Origin: Sphagnum compactum
Lineage: Eukaryota; Bryophyta; Sphagnopsida; Sphagnales
Assembly: GCA_965153455.1 (NCBI GenBank)
Contig: OZ234495.1
Coordinates: 19,030,875 to 19,094,874 of the forward strand
Length of the DNA: 64,000 bases
Direction of reading: 5' to 3'
Part shown: in pieces, positions 22,033 to 34,629 of the stretch
How the letters are laid out: each line of letters begins with the position of its first letter
How positions within the stretch are numbered: position 1 is the stretch's first letter
Made by a program: the position numbers and the translations under genes
The notes under the pieces: model-generated
Database searches by the model: none
What the model saw: only the letters and a program-made list of their open reading frames with translations
What the model was told of the DNA's origin: nothing

Positions 22033-25000
22033 TCATGACGGAAGAGAATCGTACAGTGTAGTTCTTGTGGAGCTAATTGGCCTGCCTTGCAAAGATCCCA
22101 TGTGGAGCTCACTCTGTAGCTCTCCTTCCCATGCACTTGATAAGTGGACTGTTCACTCTACATGAAGTTAAAAATTGAATCCACTTCAGACAATTTCTTG
22201 CATTCTTGTAGCATCACCACAGAAAGGAGAATTGTGCATCCACCAAGTGTGGGGGGCTTTTGACTTGTTGCATTTACCTGTTGGAGATTATCTGCAAAAG
22301 CATCCAAGCAGGACAATGGCGTACAGACTGCAGTAGTCATGGTTCTTGGCATGCTAGCTTCAAAAGCAGAGGCCAGAGCTCTGAACTGGTCTAGGTCTGA
22401 AGATCCAACTGACTGCAAATTGTTAACTTGGCGCTGCTGGAGTAACTGTTGTTGATGCCCATATGACATAGCCGTGGGGTCAGGGCCCATCAGCGACATC
22501 GATGGTGCCATGGAGGCACACAACAACTGCAATGCCAAGAATAAACTGTTAAGTAAATGTTGCCCTTAAGAAAGGTTGCACAAAAGATGACAATGGATGG
22601 TAAATGTCACACTTAGAGCATCTCCAGCGGCTCCCTGGATTTGCCCTGCCACTGGGATATCTCACATCCATGAGCTTTCAGTTTTCCAAAGTTCCAATTT
22701 CCCAAGCCCCATCAATGCTGAATAACTTGAATTGGAAAAGGTGTGGGCTACTTACAGCAAACCACCTGGTCCAATCATTATGATTGGCCAATAAAAAACA
22801 GAAGGGAACAACAGTACTCTGTTGTCCCAGAGCTCTTCCCCTACTCTTCCAACTCTTCCAAGGTTGATCCTAAGCACGATTTTGCTATAGTGGAAACATC
22901 TACGTTTCCTTTATTTTTTTCCCTCTCAATAGCATTTCAGGCTTGCCTTTCTGAAAGGCTCAAGACTTGTTCCACTCATGAGAGACCTTTCATACCTCTT
23001 TAGGGAGAAATTTGTCAACGTCGAAGTCCAATCTCAACAGGTTCACGGCTGCTAGCTTCATGGACAGGAACTGTGAAGAAATCAAAATCAAAACCGTACT
23101 CGTTACTGAATCTTGACACCAGCGATTCACGGCGACACCTCAATTGTGTTCAATCAAGATGGGGCATCTTGTGTTTTTCTCTGCAATGTTGTTATTTATT
23201 CTAGCACTTGCGATTCCTTGAGAATGCACAGGCGAAATTTGCAAAAGACCATATTAAAGAGGAACTGCAACAAGAGTGGTTTGAATAGACCGTACCTCGA
23301 CTTGTAGCTGAAGAGATTGCACGTAATTGATGATCTCGTCAAGCATCACGGCCTTTCCTGTGACCTGCACAAAGAATCGCACAATGTCCAGACGAGAGGA
23401 CGAATGATCAAGAGTCCGATGAACCGTGGGAAAATCTCAAGATTCCGATTTCTTGAAGAAGAGGACCCTGAAGTCTCGAAATCAGAACTTCATGTCTACA
23501 CGCGAAGAGTAGACAAATCTCGTTCCAATATCTTGAAGAAGAGGAGAGAAAGACTCGAATTCAGTTTCCGTCTACACGGGACGATTAGGAAAAACTCTTC
23601 CCTATTTCATCAAGAAGACGGGAGAAAAACTCGAAAGCACTTTACGTCTGCATAGGATGATTAGGAAAATCTCTTCGCTATATCTTGAAGAAGAGGGGAG
23701 AAGACTCCCAAGCAGTTTCCGTCTACAAAAGATGATTTGAAAAATCTCTTCGCAATATCTTGAAGAAGAGGGGAGAAAGACTCGAAAGCAGTTTACGTCT
23801 ACACGGGGTGATTAGGAAAATCTCTTCACAAGACCTTGAAGAAGAGCCCGGAGAAGACTCCAAAGCACTTGAATCCTCTGAATGATGCGATGATTAGAAA
23901 GATCTCTTCGCAATTTCTTGAAGAAGAGGAGAGAAGACGCGATTTAGCAGTTTACGACTACAACGTCGTCGTCATGAAAGCACGTCGAGACAAAAAAAGA
24001 AAAAGAAAACTGGCATTCTTGTAATAGCAGAGCGAGAGACGCACACGAGATGCATGATTCCTCACCTTGTTGCAACCGGGCACAAGCTCTTGAAGATACT
24101 TCATGCGCTCGCTTATCTTTTCTCGACGAACCTGTTAGCAATATGAGCATCACACACATTACATTACGCAAATTGATGAAAGAACTCAATTTAGTTCTCT
24201 CGATGATGCAATTTAGCTTTGACCGCGATGGCTGAATCTTTTAGCACAATGAAGACGCATTGAACGAACTAGAAAATGCGTGGCGGCTCGATATTACTTC
24301 GATGACCTTATGACTCAGAAGAGAACCTTGGATCTGCAAGCGCTGCAAAAGCACCAAACATTTCATAGAAAGAAGTAGGCAGGGAAGAAGCATGAAGTCT
24401 CTTTACCCTTTCGGCTATGCTGTGGCTGTCGGTGGCTTCTCCTCTTCTTGCACGCACATGAATGTAGTCTTGCTGCATAAGCGAGGTCCGTTCCGGAAGC
24501 TTTGTAACAGTGCAGCTCTCCTTCATCGACACAAGGGAGCTCAATGATTCTCCAGCTGAATAGGAAGTCTCGCTGTTCAAGGTTCGATCTACACTGTGAA
24601 ACTTCGCGTCCTCCTTTGTGATGATCTCGACACCGCTCCTCCTGCGCTTTACTGCGAATTTTGTCTCATCGCCGTCCGCAGCAGGACCAACAGCAGCAGC
24701 AAGCTGTGTCACATTTTGACGCACACAAGCTTCGTCAATGGAGTGCAACTTCTCAGCAAAATACAATGTCAATTGAGCGCAGTACTAAGAAAGAGTACCT
24801 GTGAGCCACTGTCTCTCCCATCCGAGGGTGCGACTGAGTTAGCCATGCTTGGGTCCTTGCAAGCCGCCTCTTCCTCATCAGCCTGTAATAGCTTCCGCTT
24901 CCCAATGCAATCAAGTCTCTGAAGAGTTCTACCATGAGCTTGCTCAGCACAGGATGAGTGTTCCAGACTTCCATCAGGTTCATCAGCAGTATCGTGCCGA

Positions 25001-26013
25001 GGCCCACCACCAATTTCAGTTGCTCCTTCAAAGGCTTCCACCATTGAGGTAATTGGGTCTCCTGGAATTCTTCTAGTTTGCGGCTTTATATCGTCGTACT
25101 GCATTGCGGCAGACTTAGACCGGGCCTCCTGCTCCATCGTAGTCGCCTCGATCTCACAGGAAATCTTCGATTCTGCCAGTGCGTCGTACTGGGAGATTCT
25201 CACGTCCGTTATGTTTGATGGGGCTGCAAGGTTTGCAAGTCTCGAACAGCTGAAAGATCTGGAGATCTTCGTCCCATCGTTGTCGCCTCCCATGATCGAT
25301 CTGATCCCGCCAACTCCATCAGAGCCTGGCAGGGAATACTGAGTCTGCGAGTAGAGATTTCCATTGAATCCCGAAGAGGAAAATTTCGCAACTCGCGGCT
25401 CACCAAACCCCGGACTCGATGAGAAGCTGCGTGCCAAGCACTGAGAGGAAGGACTGGGCGCGGAACCCATTGCCGTGTTCAGTACATCCAGAGCGCTCCA
25501 ACTATTCCCTCTCGTCATTAGCCTTGGTCCGAGACGCTGATCATCTGCTGCATATGACGTCGAACCATTCATGAGCTGAGGAGAAGGCTCACAGTTGTTG
25601 AGACCATGGACGTTGCGTCCCACTCTCATGGCACTGATTTCAGGCTGCAAGATCTTGAACGTCGACCCAGCAGCTTGCGGAACTTGCCTGGTCTGCAACA
25701 GAGCTGGGCAGCTGCCGACGACGGGAATATTTGTTGAGGCCATGGACGTTGAAAAATGCATAACATTATTGGAGTTCGTCGCAGTTTGTGACCAGCTGCC
25801 TCCTCCTGACTGCATTCCGAAGCTGCTGCGCATAAGAAGCTCCGGAGAATCTGACCTCCCTGCCGGGTCTTGTTGAAAAGCACCGCCTCTAATGTTGTTG
25901 GGTTGATCAGAGCTGCTGTGGAGAGAAGAATGCAGGGACTCCGCCTTTGCCACGCCTGATCCGTGAATATCTCCATCCATGGTCGAACTCTTCTGAGGCA
26001 CAAGCAAATACAT
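22033..26013 (-). CDS. bHLH transcription factor, CIB/BEE/bHLH62-like group
   Basis: Minus-strand exons: 26013-24799, 24703-24417, 24131-24066, 23364-23296, 23070-22996, 22526-22278, and a probable last exon ending with TGA at 22033-22035. All but the last join in phase 0 with GT-AG ends. Exon 1 (405 codons) encodes a Ser/Asn-rich region of low complexity. Exon 2 ends in the motif [16 protein letters not shown]; exon 3 continues [14 protein letters not shown] and VPGCNK; exon 4 gives [19 protein letters not shown]; exon 5 gives [10 protein letters not shown]. Together these form a complete basic helix-loop-helix. The basic region has His-x3-Glu-x3-Arg, the set used for G-box (CACGTG) contact, so nuclear DNA binding as a dimer is expected. 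Members of this group act in light, brassinosteroid and flowering responses in Arabidopsis; the role here is unknown. The last exon is called from a [12 protein letters not shown] motif like the C-terminal motif of this group, but the splice into it does not fit phase 0. The start could also be the Met about 11 codons later. Confidence 0.9.
22616..22628 (+). mobile_element. Possible MITE terminus in a bHLH intron
   Basis: The string GAGCATCTCCAGC is preceded by TTA. In many plant genomes GAGCATCTCCA next to a TTA target duplication marks the ends of PIF/Harbinger-type miniature elements. No matching inverted end was found within the intron, so this may be a broken end or coincidence. Confidence 0.3.
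22804..22828. repeat. Short hairpin in a bHLH intron
   Basis: GGGAACAACAG and CTGTTGTCCC are complementary apart from one bulged base and are separated by TACT. This would fold as a ten-pair hairpin. No function is evident. Confidence 0.5.
23435..23970 (+). repeat. ~76-bp minisatellite inside a bHLH intron
   Basis: Seven imperfect units of about 76 bases fill most of the intron between the basic-region/helix 1 exon (ends 24066) and the helix 2 exon (starts 23364). Each unit has ATCTCTTCGCAATATCTTG, GAAGAAGAGGGGAGAA, GACTCGAAAGCA, GTTTACGTCTACAC and GATGATTAGGAAA variants. The middle units are the most alike, as expected from unequal exchange. The period is not a multiple of three, so no continuous protein frame is preserved. 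Confidence 0.9.
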
Positions 26014-26900
26014 ATCGAACGTCGACCTCTACGAGACAGGTCTACTGTCCAGCTCGATGGAGACACGGATGAGCTGACGTTTCCGCTTGTTCTTTCGGAC
26101 AGGAGACTGACACCCAAGCCGTATACAGCAGCAGGCCGCGGCGAGTATTGAAGTACACACTTCCAACCGGAGGAACAAGTCCAGGAGTTCGTATGTCCCG
26201 ATCAGCTAAGCAACAACCAGGCGCGAACACCGACGTGTACCGCGACAAAGCTTACAAGATCAGCCGCAGCAACTGTAAAAGTCGGAAATGAAATCACACC
26301 AAGAGCTCTTGAAGTACAAGAACGAAATGATAGTCAACCCAGGCTAGGGACCCAGCTGGTTCTCTCTTTCTCTCTCACGTTCAATCCTACTCGATACTAC
26401 ACAAGCTGCTACGTACCCATACTGTGAATAATGGGCTGTTACACTTTCATGCCGCGTGAGTTGCACCAAGTCAGCGAATTCGAGTACTGACACTATTGCT
26501 AAGACTGAACAACCGTACTCACAGCTGCACAGCAATTCCCAGCCTGCCTGCCTGCCTGCCTGCCTGCCGCCAAGGTTTCAACACTGCAATCTGCGCCAAC
26601 GTTGCAAAGAGGAACTCGTAGTACTTACTACAGCGACTTCTTCTTTTTCTTTCTTCTTTCTTCTTCTTCTTACGGAGCAAAATTAATGTTTGAATGCAGA
26701 GGAGGTCACCAGCCAGCTCTTCTTGTAAGGAAACTGGCGGCCATAATATGCGGCTGCTATTGAGTACAGGAGTGGTCAAGTGGACAAGTGGAATCGAGCT
26801 CGATCGTCTTCATGCTCGATGGCTCCAGCTCGATTGCCTCTTCTGACAACCTTAAAGCTTGCTCTGCAAAAGCGTTGCACCTGCTAGTACCAGCGTTTTT
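26014..26900 (-). promoter_or_regulatory. Upstream region of the bHLH gene
   Basis: GC-moderate DNA upstream of the bHLH start with low-complexity tracts: GA/CT-rich near 26365-26385, a (GCCT)n repeat at 26541-26567, and a CTT-rich run near 26636-26672. ORFs here have no domains. The true transcription start was not placed. Confidence 0.45.
26541..26567 (+). repeat. (GCCT)n microsatellite
   Basis: About six and a half tandem GCCT units in the presumed bHLH upstream region. Confidence 0.9.
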
Positions 26901-26921
26901 TTATTTAGGAACTTTTGTTTC

Positions 26922-26960
26922 GTAGCCAAAGTGGCAATCATCCATAGGAATAAATAAATA
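26922..26960 (-). repeat. Fragment of the TAGCCAAATTTGGCTA repeat family
   Basis: GTAGCCAAAGTGGCAATCAT, followed by CCATAGGAATAAATA, matches the reverse complement of the end of the copy at 46500-46550. Only this end is recognisable. Confidence 0.45.
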
Positions 26961-27900
26961 TAGGAAAAGCACCCAGCAAGGGAACAAGAGAAGAAAAAAG
27001 GAAGGACCAAAGTCCAAACAAAAGACCACACCCCAAAGTGGAGACCGCACAATGGGGAGCCCTAATAAGAGAAAACACAAAACCTAGGACCTAAACCCAT
27101 CACCATTGACACTAAGCAAGTCATGCAAAGAGATGTGCGAAAAACTTGGAAGGACATCAAGCCTAGAAAAGGCCTCTCACCTCTTGTGCTGCCACAACTG
27201 CTCAACATGAGATACTGGTGACCTAAACTTTCTAAAGAACCATTGACACCCTCTTCTTATAAAATGATCACCCTCTTCTTATAAAATGATCAGATAATCA
27301 AAAGAGGAGGACCTCTAGAGCCCTTCGATGACAATGCCATGTTGTCATATCGATGAAAAAAATCGTCTATTTATTGATGTAAACATCCAAATATCTCTAC
27401 TACTAAAGGGATGAAATTATTTTCAAGGTGTTGATCACGGTATGACATAATTTTTGCTTGAACTACAATTATCACAACCACTCCCCAAAAAGAAGTGGTT
27501 CGTGAAACAAGATTCATACGAATCAGACTATGTCTCTCAAAATGTGAGTACCATCTATTATAAACACAATATTCGCTCGTTGTTGTGATGAGTGAGAAAA
27601 TGGTGTTGAAAGAACATGTGTTTGCTCGTGCAAAACATGAAACCTAGCAACACAATATCCACTCATTGTTGTGATGAATGAAAAGATGGTGTTGAAAGAA
27701 CATGTGTTTGCTCATGCAAAACATGAAACCTAGCATCTCTAGCAATGAAAACGAAAGAATTTCAAATTACGTCATGTGTGGCAATGCATTCTTCCCCATG
27801 GGCACAACAAAAGAAATGTATTCATATCAAATTTATGGCCTAGTCGCATAGACATTAATAAAAACCATGAGCTGTGGGATGGGGGAAACTTAATTTGGTG
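26961..27900. other. Repeat-rich AT DNA, no gene
   Basis: No intact frame. It contains an exact 22-base tandem duplication at 27248-27291 (unit starts ACCCTCTTCTTATAAAATGA) and an 86-base imperfect duplication at 27565-27735. Confidence 0.6.
27565..27735 (+). repeat. 86-bp tandem duplication
   Basis: Two copies, 27565-27650 and 27651-27735, start with CACAATATYCRCTCRTTGTT and end with AACATGAAACCTAGCA. They differ at only a few positions, so the duplication is fairly recent. Confidence 0.9.
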
Positions 27901-28560
27901 CATAATGATGAAAAGAAAATGTTAGAGACCATTTGTCACGGACACCACCATCACTTGTTGCATGCATCATCGTTTGCACCAATATAATCACTTGCATCAT
28001 CGTTTGCATCATTATTCACTATTAATTTGAAAAGTTTCCTTGGTTGGTGCACACATGGAGCTAAGTTCCCAATGGGGTATAATTTGAGTTAATCCTTACT
28101 TAAATATTAGTTGACTTTTAATTCATTATTAGTTAAAAAATTTCTCAAGAAGCTTCCTTGATCGATGCACACATAAAAGCCTCCATGGAAATTTCTTTGA
28201 ATTAAGTTCTCAATGAGGTATAAATAAGGGTAGGAACTCCCATTACCTTTAGTCTGTTCAACACCACTTTTGGTTACACTTTCCTATCATAACTTTTGTT
28301 TTCATATGTTATCAAAATAAAGTTTTATTTGAACCATCTTCTAGCATATACTGTGTTTTTGCGTTGTGTTTTTGTGTTTCCAATCTTGGGTTAGACTTAG
28401 GCTTGCATTTCTTGTGATTTGTTTTCCTTACTGTGTTTTTGGCTTAATTCATGTTCTTGTAATTTTTCGTGCCTTTGACACCATCCTAAAAGATGGGATG
28501 GGGGAGGCCTAATCTAATGTGTAGTGCTAAGGAGAAAATGTCAAAGGCCATCCTAAAAGA
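27880..28560 (+). mobile_element. Probable LTR-retrotransposon remnant
   Basis: Similar segments lie at about 27880-27940 and 28492-28555: GGGATGGGGGA followed by an AATTT/AATCT stretch, AAGAAAATGT or GAGAAAATGT, then GAGACCAT or AAGGCCAT. They are about 615 bases apart. Between them is a TATA-like GGTATAAATAAGGG at about 28217 and an AATAAA about 90 bases further on. This order (direct repeat, TATA, polyadenylation signal) is what an LTR with flanking sequence would show. No polyprotein frame is joined to it, and exact ends and target duplication were not found. Confidence 0.35.
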
Positions 28561-28755
28561 TGGGATGACTAGGCATGCAAAAAGTTAAACAGTCGAACTT
28601 AGGCCTGCATAAGATTTCAATGAAACGTGATGACAATTTGAAAACAATTCTAAAATGATGCTAGAAAATGAGTGCTCATGCACGTTCTCTAATATGTTTT
28701 CCTAAAACCGATTCGCTCTTCTTTTTGATAGCTGCTCAAATGGTGGGATGGAAAC

Positions 28756-29139
28756 TTGAACAACTTGAAGTAAAAGGTCATGAACCCACCTAAAGTGAAC
28801 TTGGAATGGAAGTGGACATGAATTGTTGGCCCCTACTGACTCAATAAAAATAAGAAGATGTAGAAGAAATGGCAATCATATTTGAACAACTAAAGGTAGA
28901 AGGTCATGAGCCCACACCTAAAGTGAACTTGGAATGGAGTTGGACCTAAACTACTGGCCTTTATTGCCCCCAATAAAAATAAGAAGATGTAGAAAAAATG
29001 ACAATCATATTTGAACACTTAAAAGTAGAAGGTCATGAGCCCACACTTAAAGTGAACTTGGAATGGAAGTGGACTTGAATTACTAGCCCCTATTACCCCC
29101 AATAAAAATAGAAAGATGTAAAAAAAATGGCAATCATCC
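28756..29139 (+). repeat. Three-copy ~128-bp tandem repeat
   Basis: Units begin at 28756, 28882 and 29011 with TTGAACAAC or TTGAACACTT, contain AAGTGAACTTGGAATGG and end with AATAAAAATAAGAAGATGTA and a GGCAATCAT motif. The third copy runs into a fragment of the TAGCCAAATTTGGCTA repeat family at about 29128-29163. Confidence 0.9.
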
Positions 29140-29959
29140 CTTAATCAAATTTGGCTATAAACCAAAACTAAAATTACAAATCTTTTATCATCTTACTATA
29201 TTCTAGCTACATATTGAGAACCAAACATATGAATCTAACTATTTTATCAATTGTTTTTTCACTTTTGGTAACTTATAACCTTAAAATTCTTTTTTTTTTT
29301 CAATTTCCAATTCTTTTGGGGTGAAATTTCATTAGTATAAAAAAAGGTGACACTGTAGTATTAATTGCATGCTTACTAGGCACATCTAGACTGGGGTTCT
29401 ACATGTATATTTTTTACCCAAATATGCCCACCAAGTATGGTTAAGGTATATTATCCTTAAATTATTTTTTAAAAATTAATGTACCTTAATGAAGTGCACA
29501 TCAAGAATATATACATTTGAAAAAATAATATGCACTATTGATACCATTGGTTATATGTAAGATATACACATACAATTAGGGTGAAAAAACTAAAGAATAA
29601 ATTCCACTGTATTTGAAAACAATCCTAATAATTCCAAAGTGTGAATATTTTTTTATTTTTATTAAATTAAAAGTACATACCCTTTTTCTTACCTTGACCC
29701 TAGGTATATGATGAGGATTACCCGCACCATACCCATCTACCAAAAAATAATGTTTTATACCCAGAACCTAACCTGATGGGAAAAATGGGTCTTAATATAC
29801 CTTTGCCTTAGGATATTTCAAAAACTATATACCTATTTGTAGTGTTACATTCAAAGGTGCAAGGTCAAGTTTTTATGACCAAGAACGTATCTAGCACCCT
29901 TTTGAAATACAGTTTTGAACTCAAGGTTACATTCTTTAGGTAGGCAAATTGAAGTGGGT

Positions 29960-30260
29960 TGAACTTCATATTTAAATTATAGTTTTAATTAGTTGTGGAA
30001 TTCGATACCTATACATTTATTTGGGATTTCACCTTTTTCACTATCACAAGAGTTCAAACTTGTGAAGCTCCTTAAAGCAATGCCTTACCTTACACCTATA
30101 CACTTTCTTTAACATTGGCGAATGTGTAGTGTGTACATGAAATTGGACCCAATTTCTTAACCAGACCAACTCAAGGTTTTTGAATTTAAAAAGTGTGCCA
30201 AAACTAAAACCAAAAGGTGTAGAAATTTTAAAAACCAAGCTCAAACCTTCACCTAAAGAG
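29960..30260 (+). repeat. Dispersed repeat, copy 1 (pair with 49.0-49.3 kb)
   Basis: The best-matching part (about 30125-30210) shares GTGTACATGAAA, GGTTYTTGAATTT and AAAAGTGTGCCAAAAC in the same order and spacing as 49157-49245. Similarity extends more weakly on both sides. Confidence 0.65.
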
Positions 30261-33200
30261 TTTCCAAAATGTCAAAATTGGGATCTTGTTTTAAAAAAGG
30301 AAGAATCGCACAACACGAATCTAAAGTCTAAATCCCCAAAATAAAATTTGATCTCAAATCCTCTTCAAGGAGGACAATATTAACCATTGGACCACAAGCC
30401 CTCAAGTGTGAAAGGATTGAGTTTTTAAAAAAACATTATCTAATCTTGAAATATGCTAACCAACACTTCTTTACTAAAGCAATTCAAAAGCAAAGGTGAT
30501 TTAGTTTTTTAAAGTTCAAAATTTGGTGATTCTTAGAAACTTGTTGAAAAATTGAACCCAATAGTTCTTTACAAAAAATGAAAACTACCCAAACTTGGTA
30601 TAGGCCATTGCACTTAGTGAAGTATCTAAGAGGAAATTGGGTGTGCTTGGTATGGCAAGCCATAATTTCTAAATAGGCAACAAAATAGGGATTATAACCT
30701 TTATGTTTCATGTTCCATTATTTAGATGATTTTCATGGATTTACATAATGGTCATGTGGATTTGGTAGAATTGTTTAGTAAATTATAAATCACCTTAGAT
30801 TTGGTAGACCCCCACAAGACCCTTCCATTTATGCCTTGAACTTGAAGGAAATTAAAAGAGAAGAGAAAAGAACAAATGAAAACTATTACCAATAAAAAAA
30901 CAAGCATCATAACTAGTAACGAGATGCAAATAGTTTTTCAAAGTGTTAATGAACATTGTTACTATTAAATTGACTTCACCTTTTACCATTATTAAACAAA
31001 GGTAAGTAGTAATGGTGTGAAAAGTTGTTTTTCTAGAAAGAATTGAGAATTGTTTTGAAACATGTGATCAAAACTTATTCAACTATTGTGTCACCCAAAA
31101 AAGAAAGGACAAAGACATTTCCTTTTCTATTTCAAAGTTTTCACATGATTTATTCAAGGCAAAAAAACAAAAAATGTTATACTTTATTTTAGTCATCATT
31201 TAAAAATCAATAATCATTTAACTATCATCTTTAGTCATTGAAGATAAAAACTACTTCCATGTACAATCTTATGGCATGTTTTAGATCAAATCTTTACAGA
31301 TTTTCTTTTTAGAGCTATTAGACCTTCCTCATGGCCACATTGTGACAAAACTCCCAAACAAACACAATTTTAAATTTAACATGAAAATAATCACTTATTG
31401 TAATTTTATAGTAGCTAGCAAAGTGTTGCCATACTTTTGTAAAAGCATAGTAACACAAACACTCCATCAACCCCACCAATAATTTCATGTCCACCCCATT
31501 AAAAACTTTTGAACTGTATCCCCAACCTCCCTTGAATAACATTTCCCACAACAACCCTAGATTGGTAGCCTTTGCAAATGAAACATTACCTTCCCACTTT
31601 TTGGTTATAACCCTTAAAAATTCAAGTGTTGCTTCAATGTAATTGTAGAATTTTCAACTTATAAGCAAAATTTCACTAAGAGTTTTCACAACTGTATGTA
31701 TTCACTATCAATCTCACACACCAAGTCTCCTAGATATCCCAAATTCCCTAGTTATCACTCAAATACATCAAGCTTGAAAGGATGTACCCATCCCAAATCA
31801 ACTCAACAATCCCTTAGTGATCTTCATCATTTCCACATATGCCTCTACCTTAAACACCTTATTATTTACTTTTACATTCTTTGACTTAAAATCCCCAATG
31901 CAACAAAAGCCTTGGAAATATCAAGAGCAAGGTTATAAAGACTATCGCCATGAGCATTTTTCTCATCAATAGACACAAGAAAATTCAAAACAAAAAAAGT
32001 CCATGAACTTCACTCAAGTTGAATGTTCCTTCCAATGATGCATCACCCCTTTATATTCAATGGTGTTCTCCTCCTTAAAACTACAAGTCATTTCCTCCAT
32101 AATTTGCAAAAGACAAATGTTAGGCCTAGAAAAGAAATGTCGTTGTCATTGCGCGACTCAAAAAATATCACAACAAAAAAATAGCCAAGATGCCCACCAT
32201 CCATTGTAGAAACACCGTGCATACTTTGCATTCAAGCACAACACACCAAGAATCCCACATACAAACACGTTGCATCACTATAAAACATTCACCTACATAC
32301 AAACAAAACACACCAATTCAAAGAAGTCTAATTCAAAAAAGATAATTAACACATCTAATCACCATTCATTCTCTCCTTAACTACTCCACCCATCCAAATC
32401 CATAAAAAGCCTTGTCACTTTGTTGAAACATGCATTTCCTATCTATCACTTTACGTTACATTTCCATCCCCAAAAATGCCTCCATCCAAACCCATTCACA
32501 TTTCAAAAAAATTAAACATTGTTTTAGGTCACAATAGATCATATGAATATGTCGTTAAATATATCCATGAAAATTCTTCCTAGAAAAAGGATAGATCTTA
32601 CACCTAAAAGTAAACATAATTTTCCTGTCTCTTAGGAAATAGAAGTAAGAATGCTATTACTATGTGCTCATGATCTACATATGTTTAAATTCTACTAGCA
32701 TGGCTTGTGCCCTTGAACACAAATTCTTTACCCAAACTCTGAAATCCCATTTTCATTGAAAAATGAGAATTTGAATTTTTATTGAATTTTTATTGAATTT
32801 TCAAGATTTCTACTTTAGATTTAAAAACTATAAAATTACCCTCATAAAATCCTACTCATTTCAGAGCTTTCCAACAATTCCAAAAATGGACCCCAATTTT
32901 TCAATAATTGTTAATTTCAGCTTTATTGAATTTTCTTTGACAAAATTATTCAAAGTTCAATAACTTTTGGAGTATATGTCTAAATTAGTGTTGGGCAGTT
33001 TTCGAATGTTCACCCAATTTCAACCCAATTTTTAACCCTTTACATGTGAAGTCTAGAATGAAAACCAACCTTAGATTTTCACATGAATGAAAACCGATTC
33101 CATTTATTTTTTATTTTACTTTATTGTAATGAAACCAAACAAGTTTTTTCATAAGACCTACATCTAATTCATAGTCTTATACCAAATTAGGGTTTCTTAA

Positions 33201-34629
33201 ATAGTAACTACCAATTAGAGAAGCAAAGGTGTTGTTTCAAGTTAAGGTTAAAAGATCAATTATAAAAAAACCCTAAGGTTTTTATATTACAAATGTGTTT
33301 TTTTTTTTTTGGCAAGTTTCTTATGTGATGTTTGTTGGTGCTACTCTTGATCTTGTGTTGGTGTTGTTGTTTTTCTTGCATGGTGTTGTTTTACTCCCAT
33401 GTTGTTGTTTTTCTTTTCATATTGGTGTTAGGTGCAAGCAAGGTAAAGTAAATCATGGTTCACTGTTTTTTGTCAAAAACATTTACATGAAAAAGTGTTA
33501 ATGTATTAAAAGTAAAAAAATAAAATTAGTACAATAATTAACATAATGACGATCTTTCATTTTATATTTAAAATATTGAAAAACCCCCTTTTGAAAGTAG
33601 AATTAAGTAAAATCTTAAAATTATTTCTACTTGCACAAAATGTCCAATCTTACAAAATGGGTTACATTAAATGAAATATTGATTTTTTTAAATTTCAACT
33701 TCGTGGAACCCTAAAAAATAATTATATATTATCAAATTGTGGTTGTTATGATCGTAATATATCAAATTTTTAATATGAAGTAAGTTTGAACACCATTTTG
33801 ACCCAGTTAATTTCAAACATATTTTCAACCTACTTTTATGATACCAAAGTTGTTCAAACTTTTTATTCGACTTCCCATAAACTAAATGTAGGGCCCGATG
33901 GTTTTATATTTTTACTTCAAAATATTTTGAATCTCCTTCTTATGTCCATATAAAAAACTATTCCATTTTTAAATTGGATTTTGGGCAAACTACTTTTTTT
34001 GTTTACTTCACCTTGTTGACACCTTAGTATTGTTTTTTTTGCATTGTTACTCTTTGGTAGGTGCAAATTTTACCCAAAATTACTCTCTGCTTACTTAAAA
34101 TAATTGAACTTATATTACCAATAGTACTTACAACACAAGTGATCTATTGTTTCCACTCATTCAATTATATTTGTAAATTGCATTCACACAATTTTTTTAA
34201 TCCAATTATTATTCCTTTATTTCCCAGATTTTGAATTATCCTAGATTAAAAAATTTGTGATTAGAATTCCATGATTATTGTAAAGAACACAACAATTTTA
34301 GAATATGTTCATTGTTTCTTCATTAATATTCTACTGTCCTTTTTACTCGAAATTGAACATTTGAAATATCTATAATGTAAAGTGTAAAAATCTAAAATGA
34401 AAACATGAAAGTTTATGGTTCATAATCCAATAGAACTCTAAACTACATATTGTGTCTTTCTTTTATCTCCAACGACTCTTTAAGTCCATTTTTGTGTGTC
34501 AAAAGAAAGCAACCTCATCAAATTTCATAACTACATCATAAGTTTTTTCCCTCCAAAAGTAATTTGAAAATCAAACTCATGAAATGTCTTAATCTTGTCC
34601 ATCTATTTAGCCATCTTCATCATGCCTTG

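Noticed and set aside
23317-23655. 112-codon Arg/Lys-rich plus-strand frame
   Set aside because: It runs antisense through a bHLH exon and into the 76-bp minisatellite, whose period does not keep a frame.
25595-26117. 163- and 93-codon frames overlapping the bHLH first exon
   Set aside because: Out-of-frame shadows of the long Ser/Asn-rich exon, which itself joins in phase to the bHLH domain.
30580-30700. Stretch with a KYLRGNWVC-like reading reminiscent of a copia RNase H segment
   Set aside because: Only a few residues match, in a frame full of stops, and no other polyprotein motif is nearby.
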